From Phytobacter diazotrophicus (GTDB taxonomy: Bacteria > Pseudomonadota > Gammaproteobacteria > Enterobacterales > Enterobacteriaceae): DNA of 64,000 bases. The position numbers and the translations under genes are program-made. This document shows, one piece after another, positions 42,430 to 51,929 of this stretch (the stretch's first letter is position 1; each line of letters starts with the position of its first letter). The notes beneath the pieces are model-generated. The model was not told where the DNA came from. It saw only the letters and a program-made list of their open reading frames with translations, and did not search any database. The DNA is taken from assembly GCA_004346725.1 (NCBI GenBank), contig SMDE01000018.1, forward strand, positions 1 to 64,000, given 5' to 3'.

Positions 42430-43054
<625 letters not shown>

Positions 43055-43066
43055 TCGGGATTATAG

Positions 43067-43462
<396 letters not shown>

Positions 43463-43776
43463 TTGCTTTCTGCGAAAGCAGAACGATTGGCGAAAAAACC
43501 CGGTTTCTACCGGGTTTTTTTATGGATAAAAATCACGTTATCCACAGTAATGAGTTGATTCTCTCTTCTTTTTCAGCATTTCCAGAATCCCCTCACCACA
43601 AAGCCCGCAAAATCTGGTAAACTATCATCCAATTTTCTGCCCAAATGCCTGGGATTGTTCATTTTTTGTTTGATGTTTAAACGAGAGTGACTGTGCGCGT
43701 GGGTGGGTTACCAACATCTCGCCGGTCAAAGTAAGACTGGTAGCAGTAAAAATACTGAATATACCTGGAGGTTTTC
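43463..43776 (+). other. Region between rpsI and sspA
   Basis: Holds the rpsI terminator (43493-43521) and the sspA promoter region. A possible extended -10, TGGTAAACT at 43615-43623, overlaps TATCAT at 43623-43628; neither has a clear -35. The sspA RBS TGGAGG is about 10 bases before its ATG. No gene seen. Confidence 0.4.
43493..43521 (+). terminator. Terminator of rplM-rpsI
   Basis: AAAAACCCGG pairs with CCGGGTTTTT around TTTCTA, followed by further Ts. It lies 30 bases beyond the rpsI stop. Confidence 0.95.
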
Positions 43777-44415
43777 ATGGCTGTCGCTGCCAACAAACGT
43801 TCGGTAATGACGCTGTTTTCTGGTCCTGTTGACATCTATAGCCATCAGGTCCGTATCGTGCTGGCAGAAAAAGGTGTCAGCTTCGAAATTGAGCACGTGG
43901 AAAAGGATAATCCTCCTCAGGATCTGATTGACCTCAACCCGAATCAAAGCGTACCGACTCTTGTCGATCGTGAACTCACTCTGTGGGAATCACGCATTAT
44001 CATGGAATACCTGGATGAGCGTTTCCCTCATCCGCCGCTGATGCCGGTTTATCCGGTTGCGCGTGGTGAAAGCCGTCTTTACATGCATCGCATTGAGAAA
44101 GACTGGTACTCGCTGATGGAAGTGATCATGTCCAGCAGTGGCGCGCAGGCCGATAACGCCCGCCGTCAATTGCGTGAAGAACTGATGCAGATTGCTCCGG
44201 TGTTCGGCCAGAAGCCGTATTTCCTGAGTGATGAATTCAGCCTGGTGGATTGCTACCTGGCGCCGTTGTTGTGGCGTTTGCCGATTCTGGGTATTGAACT
44301 CAGCGGCGCAGGCTCTAAAGAGCTGAAAGGCTACATGACACGTGTTTTCGAACGCGATTCATTCCTCGCGTCTCTGACAGAAGCCGAGCGCGAAATGCGC
44401 CTGGGCCGGGGTTAA
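43777..44415 (+). CDS. sspA: Stringent starvation protein A
   Basis: RNA-polymerase-associated protein with a glutathione-S-transferase fold, involved in stationary-phase acid tolerance and phage P1 late transcription. The 212 residues open MAVAANKRSVMTLFSGPVDI; the thioredoxin-like half contains IEHVEKDNPPQDLIDLNPNQSVPTLVDREL and the helical half FLSDEFSLVDCYLAPLLWRL. Cotranscribed with sspB, 4 bases downstream. Confidence 0.97.
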   Translation: MAVAANKRSVMTLFSGPVDIYSHQVRIVLAEKGVSFEIEHVEKDNPPQDLIDLNPNQSVPTLVDRELTLWESRIIMEYLDERFPHPPLMPVYPVARGESRLYMHRIEKDWYSLMEVIMSSSGAQADNARRQLREELMQIAPVFGQKPYFLSDEFSLVDCYLAPLLWRLPILGIELSGAGSKELKGYMTRVFERDSFLASLTEAEREMRLGRG

Positions 44416-44419
44416 TCGA

Positions 44420-44917
44420 ATGGACTTGTCGCAACTGACACCGCGCCGTCCTTACCTGTTGCGGGCTTTTTATGAGTGGTTGCTTGATAACCAGCTCACC
44501 CCGCACCTGGTCGTCGACGTAACGTTGCCGGGTGTGCGCGTGCCCATGGAGTATGCGCGCGACGGGCAGATCGTGTTGAACATTGCGCCGCGAGCCGTGG
44601 GTAATCTTGAACTGGCGAATGATGAAGTGCGTTTTAATGCGCGCTTTGGTGGCGTCCCGCGTCAGGTTGCTGTGCCGCTGGCCGCTGTTCTTGCTATCTA
44701 CGCACGTGAAAACGGCGCGGGTACGATGTTTGAACCTGAAACGGCATACGATGAAGACGTGGTCACGGTGAACGACGACGACGAAACCTCTCTGCCGGAT
44801 GGCGAGACGGTGATGTCGGTGATCGATGGCGACAAACCCGATCATGCGGACGATAACGATCCGGATGATGATCCCCCACCACGCGGCGGGCGTCCATCGC
44901 TGCGTGTTGTGAAGTAA
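44420..44917 (+). CDS. sspB: ClpXP specificity adaptor SspB
   Basis: Delivers ssrA-tagged proteins and RseA fragments to the ClpXP protease. The 165 residues have the substrate-binding domain (about 1-115: MDLSQLTPRRPYLLRAFYEW), an acidic flexible linker (115-150, very Asp-rich) and the ClpX-binding tail RGGRPSLRVVK at the C-terminus. Length equals the K-12 protein. Confidence 0.97.
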   Translation: MDLSQLTPRRPYLLRAFYEWLLDNQLTPHLVVDVTLPGVRVPMEYARDGQIVLNIAPRAVGNLELANDEVRFNARFGGVPRQVAVPLAAVLAIYARENGAGTMFEPETAYDEDVVTVNDDDETSLPDGETVMSVIDGDKPDHADDNDPDDDPPPRGGRPSLRVVK

Positions 44918-44924
44918 CACAAAG

Positions 44925-44953
44925 GCAGGGTCAATCGACCCTGCTTTTTTTTT
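44925..44953 (+). terminator. Terminator of sspAB
   Basis: An 8-bp perfect stem GCAGGGTC/GACCCTGC with loop AATC, then nine Ts. The last Ts overlap the stop codon of the convergent TetR gene, so the accessory cassette abuts the sspB terminator directly. Confidence 0.95.
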
Positions 44954-45602
44954 ACGGCAGCAACCCCGGCGCCAGCCAACACGCGATCGTTTCGCGCATT
45001 ACCTTCCGCCTTGTTACCAGCGCTTCCGGACGCTTAAGATCCTGCTGATAGATGATCGACAGCGTCGACTGGTTAATCAGATAGAAAAATCCCAAAGCCG
45101 ACATTGTGATGTTTAGCTGCATCGCATCAATACCTGGGCGGATCGTCCCATCCTGCTGACCGCGTTCAAGAATGCGCTGGGTTATCGAAAGCCAGCTACT
45201 GTTGATGGGGACAATCGTATCCACTTCCTTAAGATGGCGCGCCTTAAGCTGGTTTTCACTGTTGAGCAACTGGATAAATTCCGGGTTCTCAAGGTAGTAG
45301 TGCCAGGTAAAATCCATCAGTTCAAGTACCGCGTCGCGGGCAGGCAGATGATCGAGTTCCAGTGCGGCCTCTTTGGTACGGATATCCTGGTACGCGGCCT
45401 GCAAGACATGGGTAAACAGCGTATCTTTGTTGTCGAAATAATAGTAAATCAGCTGCTTGTTCACGTTCGCCGTCGCGGCGATCTGATCAATCCTCGCCCC
45501 GTCAAAACCCTTTTCAGCGAACTCCTTTTTGGCTGCATCAAGGATCAGGCTTTTTGTGAGATCTGGATCATGCCTGCGCTTTGTTCTGGCTTCCCCTTTC
45601 AT
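44952..45602 (-). CDS. TetR-family regulator of the accessory cassette
   Basis: A 216-residue TetR/AcrR-type repressor candidate. The N-terminal helix-turn-helix reads SLILDAAKKEFAEKGFDGAR, IDQIAATANVNKQLIYYYFDNKDTLF (about residues 15-60). The C-terminal ligand domain is helical and resembles the RutR/NicS group (LMDFTWHYYLENPEFIQLLNSEN). The ATG at 45602 is chosen over an upstream TTG because it has GGAGG 5 bases ahead. It is divergent from the SDR gene, with two matching inverted repeats between them, so it very likely controls the cassette. The inducer is unknown. Confidence 0.88.
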   Translation of the reverse strand: MKGEARTKRRHDPDLTKSLILDAAKKEFAEKGFDGARIDQIAATANVNKQLIYYYFDNKDTLFTHVLQAAYQDIRTKEAALELDHLPARDAVLELMDFTWHYYLENPEFIQLLNSENQLKARHLKEVDTIVPINSSWLSITQRILERGQQDGTIRPGIDAMQLNITMSALGFFYLINQSTLSIIYQQDLKRPEALVTRRKVMRETIACWLAPGLLP

Positions 45603-45644
45603 AGATCCTCCATTCAATTTATTGTTTTAATTGTAGTTTTAAAT

Positions 45645-45666
45645 AAATCAACCAGTTGGTTGATTT
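45645..45666. promoter_or_regulatory. Operator candidate 1 in the TetR/SDR divergent region
   Basis: Perfect 10-bp arms AAATCAACCA and TGGTTGATTT separated by GT. The centre is 54 bp from the TetR start codon. It shares the core TCAAC-N6-GTTGA with operator candidate 2. Confidence 0.75.
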
Positions 45667-45719
45667 TGAGAAGTCGATCATGAATTTAATTTTTCTCTCT
45701 TTCTATACTGCTTTTACAG

Positions 45720-45739
45720 TTTCAACTGTTTAGTTGAAA
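45720..45739. promoter_or_regulatory. Operator candidate 2, just upstream of the SDR gene
   Basis: Perfect 8-bp arms TTTCAACT and AGTTGAAA separated by GTTT. It has the same TCAAC-N6-GTTGA core and spacing as candidate 1, 74 bp away (about seven helical turns). A possible -10 TATACT (45704-45709) lies just upstream, so a bound repressor here would block the SDR promoter. Confidence 0.7.
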
Positions 45740-45767
45740 TGTTTGGCACTCATCAGGGAGTATGCTC

Positions 45768-46556
45768 ATGATCCATTCGCAACGTCCGGTAGCATTAGTG
45801 ACAGGCTCGACACGGGGAATTGGTAAAGCGTGCGCGTTGGCGCTTGCCAGAGCCGGGTTTCACGTCGCAATCAACGGACGCGATAACGAAGAAGGTCGCG
45901 CCCGACAACAAGCCATGGTAGCGGAATTAGAACAGTTTGGCATCGAAGCTCTGGCGTTACCGGGTGATGTTTCAGATTTAATTCTCCAGCAAGGGATGCT
46001 GGACACCGTTTTGCAACGCTGGGGGCGACTGGACTGCCTTGTCAACAACGCCGGGACGGCGGCAAAGCAGCGTGGCGATCTGCTTGAGGTCACGCCGGAT
46101 AATTACCAGTACTGTCAGGACGTCAACACCAGGGCAATGTTCTTCTTTTGCCAAAAAGCGGCGCGCGCCATGCTTTCGCAGGGTGAGCTTAATAATCAGC
46201 ACCGCTCTATTATCAACATCACTTCCTGTAGCGCCCACAGCTTATCGATTTCTCGCGGGGAATATTGCGTATCGAAAGCAGCCGCCAGCATGGTGACGCA
46301 ACTTTTTGCGCTGCGCCTGGCGGAAGAAGGCATCGGTGTTTATGAAATTCGCCCTGGTATCATCGAAACTGACATGACCAGCGGTGTAAAACCGAAGTAT
46401 GACCAGTTGATCGGCGGCGGTCTGGTGCCGATGAAACGCTGGGGCCAGCCGACGGACATTGCCGTGGTCGTCGATGCGCTGGCAAACGGCAACTTACCTT
46501 TCACTGTCGGTCAAATTATTGATGTCGACGGCGGCCTGAACAAATCCCACTTTTAA
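45768..46556 (+). CDS. Short-chain dehydrogenase/reductase (SDR)
   Basis: A 262-residue classical SDR, annotated in relatives as 3-ketoacyl-ACP reductase but probably a sugar or polyol oxidoreductase here. Cofactor motif TGSTRGIGKA near residues 13-22, NNAGTA, catalytic serine in NITSCSAHS near 150 and the YxxxK pair in GEYCVSKAAA near 164-168; the end VGQIIDVDGGLNKSHF is typical. The ATG at 45768 is preferred to that at 45762 because AGGGAG lies 7 bases before it and only 1 base before the other. Tyr and Lys are intact. First gene of the five-gene cassette operon; the next start is 15 bases on. Confidence 0.88.
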   Translation: MIHSQRPVALVTGSTRGIGKACALALARAGFHVAINGRDNEEGRARQQAMVAELEQFGIEALALPGDVSDLILQQGMLDTVLQRWGRLDCLVNNAGTAAKQRGDLLEVTPDNYQYCQDVNTRAMFFFCQKAARAMLSQGELNNQHRSIINITSCSAHSLSISRGEYCVSKAAASMVTQLFALRLAEEGIGVYEIRPGIIETDMTSGVKPKYDQLIGGGLVPMKRWGQPTDIAVVVDALANGNLPFTVGQIIDVDGGLNKSHF

Positions 46557-46571
46557 TTGCGAGGCACAGCA

Positions 46572-47723
46572 ATGGCGACAATTTCCGTTGGCATCATCAT
46601 GCATGGCGTAACCGGGCGGATGGGCAAAAATCAGCATCTGATCCGCTCCATCGTGGCAATTCGTGAACAGGGCGGCGTTGAGCTGGCAAACGGCGACAGG
46701 CTCATGCCGGACCCGATCCTGATTGGTCGTAATGAAGAAAAAATTGCCGCACTGGCGAAACAAACCGGTATCAGTCGTTGGGGCACGGATTTGGATGCGG
46801 CGCTGGCCAACCCAAACGATACGATCTTCTTTGATGCCGCCACGACGCAGGCGCGCCCCGGTTTATTGAAAAAAGCCATTGCCGCCGGTAAGCATATTTA
46901 CTGCGAAAAACCGGTAGCGGTCAGCCTGTCAGAAGCCGTCGAGTTATATCACTATGCAGAGCAGCAGGGCGTTTGCCACGGCGTGGTACAGGACAAACTG
47001 TGGCTGCCGGGGCTGCGTAAACTGCAAATGCTCAATCAGGCGGGCTTCTTCGGTAAAGTGCTGTCGGTTCGCGGCGAGTTTGGTTACTGGGTGTTTGAAG
47101 GTGATTTGCAGCCGACCCAGCGCCCGTCATGGAACTACCGTCAGGAAGATGGCGGCGGCATCATCCTCGATATGATCTGCCACTGGCGTTATGTCGTCGA
47201 CAACCTGTTTGGCGAAATCAAAAGCATCAGTTGCCTGGGCGCGACCCATATTCCGGAACGTTTTGATGAGCAGGGGAATGCCTACAAAGCCACCGCTGAT
47301 GACGCCGCCTACGCCACATTTGAACTGCACAATGGCACTATCGTGCAGATCAACAGCTCCTGGTGTGTCCGGGTGCGCCGCGATGACCTGGTGACTTTCC
47401 AGGTGGATGGCGTGAATGGTTCTGCGGTCGCGGGCCTGACTGATTGTCTGACGCAATCACGTGTGAACACCCCGAAACCTGTCTGGAACCCGGATGTTCG
47501 CCAGACACATGACTTCTTCGAAGACTGGGCGCCAGTACCTGATACCACCACCTATGACAACGCCTTCAAAGTGCAATGGGAACTCTTTCTGCGCCATGTT
47601 CACGGTGAAATCGACTTCCGTTGGAACCTGCTGGAAGGAGCAAAAGGGGTGCAACTGGTTGAACTGGCGCTGCAAAGCTGGAAAGAACGCCGCTGGGTCG
47701 ATGTTCCGTCACTGGTGCGCTAA
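46572..47723 (+). CDS. Gfo/Idh/MocA-family oxidoreductase
   Basis: A 383-residue NAD(P)-dependent sugar or cyclitol dehydrogenase. N-terminal Rossmann domain ([21 protein letters not shown]), the EKP catalytic-lysine motif in [15 protein letters not shown] near residue 115, and the C-terminal substrate domain with [22 protein letters not shown], holding the family's DxxxH-type catalytic pair. The start at 46572 has GAGG 9 bases upstream. The N-terminus differs from most Gfo/Idh proteins by an insertion ([20 protein letters not shown]) before the usual second strand. In known oxidative sugar pathways such enzymes make or reduce 3-keto sugars. Substrate unknown. Confidence 0.87.
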   Translation: MATISVGIIMHGVTGRMGKNQHLIRSIVAIREQGGVELANGDRLMPDPILIGRNEEKIAALAKQTGISRWGTDLDAALANPNDTIFFDAATTQARPGLLKKAIAAGKHIYCEKPVAVSLSEAVELYHYAEQQGVCHGVVQDKLWLPGLRKLQMLNQAGFFGKVLSVRGEFGYWVFEGDLQPTQRPSWNYRQEDGGGIILDMICHWRYVVDNLFGEIKSISCLGATHIPERFDEQGNAYKATADDAAYATFELHNGTIVQINSSWCVRVRRDDLVTFQVDGVNGSAVAGLTDCLTQSRVNTPKPVWNPDVRQTHDFFEDWAPVPDTTTYDNAFKVQWELFLRHVHGEIDFRWNLLEGAKGVQLVELALQSWKERRWVDVPSLVR

Positions 47724-47732
47724 GGAGGCCAT

Positions 47733-48566
47733 ATGCAACAGCCCGATCCACGTCGTTTATCGATGAATACCGCCACCGTCCGTAAGCAGTGGACGCTGGA
47801 TAAGATCATCGACGGCTGCGCCCGTCATGAAATTCGCGGCATCTCGCCGTGGCGCGATCAGGTTCAGGCGCTGGGGTTAGAACGTACCGCGCAGATGATC
47901 CGCAGTAACGAACTGACCGTCAGCGGTTATTGCCGCGGCGGGATGTTTCCCGGCATCGATGAGGCGGCACGCCGTGCGGCGGATGACGATAACCGCCGGG
48001 CGGTAGATGAAGCACTGGCAGTGAATGCCGCCTGTCTGGTGCTGGTGGTGGGCGGCCTGCCGGGTGATTCGAAAGATATTGCCGGCGCGCGTAGCCAGGT
48101 ACGGGATGGTCTGGGCCGCCTGCTGGAGTATTCGCGCAAGGTGGGAATGCCGCTGGCGATTGAGCCGCTACACCCGATGTATGCAGCGGACCGCGCCTGC
48201 ATAAACACCCTTGAGCAGGCCAACGATCTGTGTGATGAGCTCGGTGATGATGGGTTAGGAATGGCCGTCGATCTCTATCACACCTGGTGGGATCCAAAGT
48301 TTTTCCAGCAGATCGAACGCGCCGGACGGAAACGTATCCTGGGCTTTCACATCTGCGACTGGCTGGTGCCGACACAGCATCTGCTGCTCGATCGCGGCAT
48401 GATGGGCGATGGGGTGATCGACATTCGCGCGGCCCGTCAGGCGGTGGAGGCGCTGGGGTATCAGGGGGCGCATGAAGTGGAGATTTTCTCCGAACATGAC
48501 TGGTGGCAACGTGACCCGGATACGGTGCTCGCTACCTGCAAAGCGCGTCATTTAACGCATTGTTAA
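47733..48566 (+). CDS. TIM-barrel sugar isomerase/epimerase-like protein
   Basis: A 277-residue xylose-isomerase-like barrel (AP-endonuclease 2 family, as in IolE, IolI and 3-keto-glycoside eliminases). Likely metal ligands: Glu in LAIEPLHPMYAADRA near residue 142, Asp in GMAVDLYHTWWDP near 180, His in ILGFHICDWLVP near 206 and Glu in AHEVEIFSEHDWW near 250. The four-ligand set is complete. The ATG at 47733 has AGGAGG with a short 4-base spacer and overlaps nothing; a second Met at 47763 (MNTATVRKQW) is an alternative start. It follows the Gfo/Idh gene by 9 bases; the pairing suggests successive steps on one substrate. Confidence 0.86.
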   Translation: MQQPDPRRLSMNTATVRKQWTLDKIIDGCARHEIRGISPWRDQVQALGLERTAQMIRSNELTVSGYCRGGMFPGIDEAARRAADDDNRRAVDEALAVNAACLVLVVGGLPGDSKDIAGARSQVRDGLGRLLEYSRKVGMPLAIEPLHPMYAADRACINTLEQANDLCDELGDDGLGMAVDLYHTWWDPKFFQQIERAGRKRILGFHICDWLVPTQHLLLDRGMMGDGVIDIRAARQAVEALGYQGAHEVEIFSEHDWWQRDPDTVLATCKARHLTHC

Positions 48567-48623
48567 TCAGATTTTGGCTGTATCTGATGTCTCGTCAGTC
48601 TTACCAGGTTAGTCGAGGGAATT

Positions 48624-49847
48624 ATGAATACAGATACAAAAAAGATGATACTGGTGTCGGTGCTGTGTGGCCTTGGCTACATGATGTACTCCGTCGACCG
48701 TATGACTGTCTCCTCCGCCATTGGACTTATCGCGACGGATTTTGGGCTCGGTAGAGCCCAGTCCGGGATCCTGATGAGTTCATTCTTCTATGGCTTTATT
48801 GGTTTCTTATTTATCTCCGGGATTATCGCCGACAAACTCAGCGGCAAACCGGTGCTTATTCTTGGTTTAGTGATGTTCTCGCTCGCGACGATCCTGACGG
48901 GGGTGGCCGGTAGTCTGACATCGCTTATCTTTTATCGCGTGATGACCGGTATCGGCGAGGGGGTCTTCTGGCCCGCCGCATCGCTGGAAGTGGCCAACGT
49001 TACCACCGAGAAACAGCGCACCACGGTGATGTCCCTTTACTGGATGGGTTATCCGATTGGCGGCTTCTTCGGTACCTGGCTCGGCGCAATGCTCGGCCCG
49101 GTGTACGGCTGGCGCGTCGTGTTCTATGTCGCCGGGGCGCTGGGTCTGCTGGTAGCGCTGGCGTACGCCTTCATGGTGAAAAACGAGCCGAAAAAAGTGG
49201 TTGTCGCCACGACAAAAGAAAAAGTGCCGTTAAAACAACTGTTTCGTAACCAGTCCGTCATGCTGATGGCGTTCTATTACTTCCTGCTGCTGAGCGGCTG
49301 GTGGATTGTGTTGCTGTGGGCGCCGACCTTCCTGATGAATGTAAAACAACTGCCAATCAGTACCGCAGGAACCATTGCCAGCCTGCTGGGGCTGACCGGC
49401 GCGCTGGGGGGCTTCCTGCTTGGGCGTTTATGTGACCGTGGCGACTTCTCGCGTAAGCGTGCGGTGTTGATAGGCATCACGCTCGCCAGCAGTCTGCTGA
49501 TGGCCGCGATGGTACTGCAACTGCCGGTCTTCGCCGTGGTGATTCTGGTGTTGTTCCTCGGGCTGCTTGGTTACCCCATCACACCGCTGGTCCTCTCCTT
49601 TACCGCCGAACTGGTACCGCCACAGCTTCGCGGCTCCGCCATTGGCTTTGTGATGAATGTCGGCATGACGGCCGGTGGGATTTCACCCGTCCTGGCGGGC
49701 TATTTCGCGGATAAATATTCCATGTCTGCCGTCTGGTTTGTCGCGGCCTGCGTGATGGTCGTCAGTTCGGTACTACTGCTGGGGGTGCGTAAAGCGCCCA
49801 GGCCAGTGAAAGAGATGGAAATATCCGGGCTGTCATCACGCGTTTAA
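48624..49847 (+). CDS. MFS transporter of the accessory cassette
   Basis: A 407-residue major-facilitator carrier with 12 hydrophobic spans. The N-terminal half has RAQSGILMSSFFYGFIGFLF, the loop 2-3 motif variant GIIADKLSGKPVL, and TGIGEGVFWPAASLEVAN, typical of the anion:cation (sugar acid) symporter group that includes glucarate, galactonate and hexuronate carriers. RBS GAGGGA, 3 bases before the ATG. Presumed to bring in the cassette substrate; a carboxylated or amino sugar would fit the subfamily, but this is inference. Confidence 0.85.
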   Translation: MNTDTKKMILVSVLCGLGYMMYSVDRMTVSSAIGLIATDFGLGRAQSGILMSSFFYGFIGFLFISGIIADKLSGKPVLILGLVMFSLATILTGVAGSLTSLIFYRVMTGIGEGVFWPAASLEVANVTTEKQRTTVMSLYWMGYPIGGFFGTWLGAMLGPVYGWRVVFYVAGALGLLVALAYAFMVKNEPKKVVVATTKEKVPLKQLFRNQSVMLMAFYYFLLLSGWWIVLLWAPTFLMNVKQLPISTAGTIASLLGLTGALGGFLLGRLCDRGDFSRKRAVLIGITLASSLLMAAMVLQLPVFAVVILVLFLGLLGYPITPLVLSFTAELVPPQLRGSAIGFVMNVGMTAGGISPVLAGYFADKYSMSAVWFVAACVMVVSSVLLLGVRKAPRPVKEMEISGLSSRV

Positions 49848-49858
49848 CGAGGTAAAAC

Positions 49859-51925
49859 ATGACCACAGCGATCCCGCAATCGATCCTGGAAGCGCTTACG
49901 AATGTCTCCATGCCGCGCCATGTCACGATGGCGCAGCCGCAACAGACGCTGGACGTGGCGGGATACCGCATTCCGCTCTACCACAGCGAGGCGTTAGTGA
50001 TTGGCAGCGGCGCCGCCGGGCTGCGCGCGGCGGTGGAGTTGCGTCGCCGCAAAGTGGATGTTCTGGTGGCGACCCAAACCTTGTTTTGGGGAACATCGGC
50101 CTGCTCCGGATCGGATAAACAGACCCTGCATACCGCCTCGACCAGTTTTCGTGGCGATAATTTTACAGCCCTCGCCAGTGCTATCGGCGCGGGTGGGGCG
50201 ATGGATGCCGACACGGCATATGTTGAAGCGGTCGGTTCGGTAGAGGCTTTTATCGGCCTGAAAAGCATGGGGCTTCCCTTGCCAGAGGACCGCTACGGCG
50301 CCGTATTGCGCTACCAGACCGATCACGATGAAGTGGGCCGCGCAACCAGTTGTGGGCCACGTACTTCCCGCCTGATGGTCAAAGTGCTGGCGGAAGAGGC
50401 GGTTTTGTTAGGTGTGCCGTTTGTCGATCACGCGACTGCCGTACGTCTGCTCACCGAAGGGGAAGGAGAGCAGCGCCGGGTCGCCGGAGTGCTGGCCATT
50501 GTGAAAGGCGCACGGCAAGAGGATAACCCGTGGGGGCTATGTCTGATGCGTAGCGCGACTGTAGTCCTGGCGGCCGGTGGACCGGGTGAACTGTTCCGCG
50601 ACAGCGTCTACCCGAAGCGCTGTTTTGGTTCGCTGGGGCTGGCACTGGAGGCGGGGATTGCGACGGTCAACCTGACGGAACATCAGTTTGGTATCGGTAC
50701 GCGGCGCGATGATTTCCCCTGGAACCTCTCCGGCACCTACGTGCAGAGCATGCCTTATATCTACTCGATAGATGCGCAGGGCCAGGAGCATAACTTTCTT
50801 GCCCGCTACTATCGCACCACGCGGGAGCTGGCCTCGAATATCTTCCGTAAGGGATATCAGTGGCCGATTCACGCCACGCGAATGCTGGATTTTGGCTCCA
50901 GCCTGGTGGATTTGGCTATCTATAATGAGTCGCAGGCCGGGCGCACGATCTATATGGATTTTAACCGCAATCCGCTGCCAGTACCGGGCGATGAACCCTT
51001 TGCCCTTGGCAATCTGGACGAGGATGTTTACCACTATCTGCGCAATAACGATGCCTGTCTGGAGCTACCGATTGCGCGCCTGCAGCGGATGAACCCGCTG
51101 GCCATTGAGCTTTATAAACATCATGGTCATGACCTGACAACACAGCCGCTGCCGTTTAACGTCAATCACCAGCATATGAATGGCGGGATTGCGGTAGATA
51201 CATGGGGCCATTCGTCGTTAAGTGGCTGCTATGCGATTGGCGAAGCGGCGGGCACGCACGGAGTAACGCGCCCCGGCGGTGCGGCGCTCAATGCCGGACA
51301 GGTCTTTGGGCTGCGCTGCGCGAAGCATATCGCGGCGACGCCACGGTCCGCATCGGAATCTCTTTTTGCCCGTGAAACGGCTGAGCTTTTGCAGCAGATC
51401 CAGCGTGACAGCAGCCATCCTCAGGCGTTGCGGATTGACGATATTCGCGACGAAATCCAGCAGCGCATGAGTGAGCGTGCCGGGTTTGTCTGTGATGCCG
51501 GGCAGGTACCTGGCGCTGTTCAGGCGGCCCGTCGACTCAATCAGCGTATTGCGCAAAACGGGGTGGCTATAACCCATCCGAACCAGACGGCGTTTAGTCT
51601 CCAGTGGCGCCAGATGGCGCTGGCATCGGAAGCGTTACTGGTGGCGCTGGAAAGCTATATTGCCCGTGGCGGCGGTAGCCGTGGCGCACGGATGCTGTGC
51701 TCTGCGCAGGGAGACGTCGTACCGCAAACACGTGAAGGGGTATTGTCTGAGTTTCGTTTCATCTCTGAAAAGGCGGAGCACCGGCAGGAGCAAATACAGG
51801 TGACATGGCGCAACGGCGAGTTTGTTGTCGAGCAGCGGCCATTACGTACGCTTGATGACCTCTCGACGATCTTCTTTGAAAAGAACTGGCCAGATTATCT
51901 GACGGAGGAGATCTACCGACGTTAG
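49859..51925 (+). CDS. FAD-dependent oxidoreductase, fumarate reductase/succinate dehydrogenase flavoprotein-like
   Basis: A 688-residue flavoprotein. FAD-binding Rossmann motif EALVIGSGAAGLRAAVELRR near residues 42-61, a second FAD segment ATVVLAAGGPGELF, and near 440-480 HQHMNGGIAVDTWGHSSLSG, CYAIGEAAGTHGVTRPGGAA, recalling the substrate His and Arg sites of FrdA/SdhA/NadB. The histidine that binds FAD covalently in FrdA and SdhA is not seen at the equivalent place (GTSACSGSDKQTLH), so the cofactor is probably non-covalent. No iron-sulfur or membrane-anchor subunit gene is nearby. It follows the MFS gene by 11 bases and ends the cassette. The electron acceptor and substrate are unknown. Confidence 0.82.
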   Translation: MTTAIPQSILEALTNVSMPRHVTMAQPQQTLDVAGYRIPLYHSEALVIGSGAAGLRAAVELRRRKVDVLVATQTLFWGTSACSGSDKQTLHTASTSFRGDNFTALASAIGAGGAMDADTAYVEAVGSVEAFIGLKSMGLPLPEDRYGAVLRYQTDHDEVGRATSCGPRTSRLMVKVLAEEAVLLGVPFVDHATAVRLLTEGEGEQRRVAGVLAIVKGARQEDNPWGLCLMRSATVVLAAGGPGELFRDSVYPKRCFGSLGLALEAGIATVNLTEHQFGIGTRRDDFPWNLSGTYVQSMPYIYSIDAQGQEHNFLARYYRTTRELASNIFRKGYQWPIHATRMLDFGSSLVDLAIYNESQAGRTIYMDFNRNPLPVPGDEPFALGNLDEDVYHYLRNNDACLELPIARLQRMNPLAIELYKHHGHDLTTQPLPFNVNHQHMNGGIAVDTWGHSSLSGCYAIGEAAGTHGVTRPGGAALNAGQVFGLRCAKHIAATPRSASESLFARETAELLQQIQRDSSHPQALRIDDIRDEIQQRMSERAGFVCDAGQVPGAVQAARRLNQRIAQNGVAITHPNQTAFSLQWRQMALASEALLVALESYIARGGGSRGARMLCSAQGDVVPQTREGVLSEFRFISEKAEHRQEQIQVTWRNGEFVVEQRPLRTLDDLSTIFFEKNWPDYLTEEIYRR

Positions 51926-51929
51926 TACC

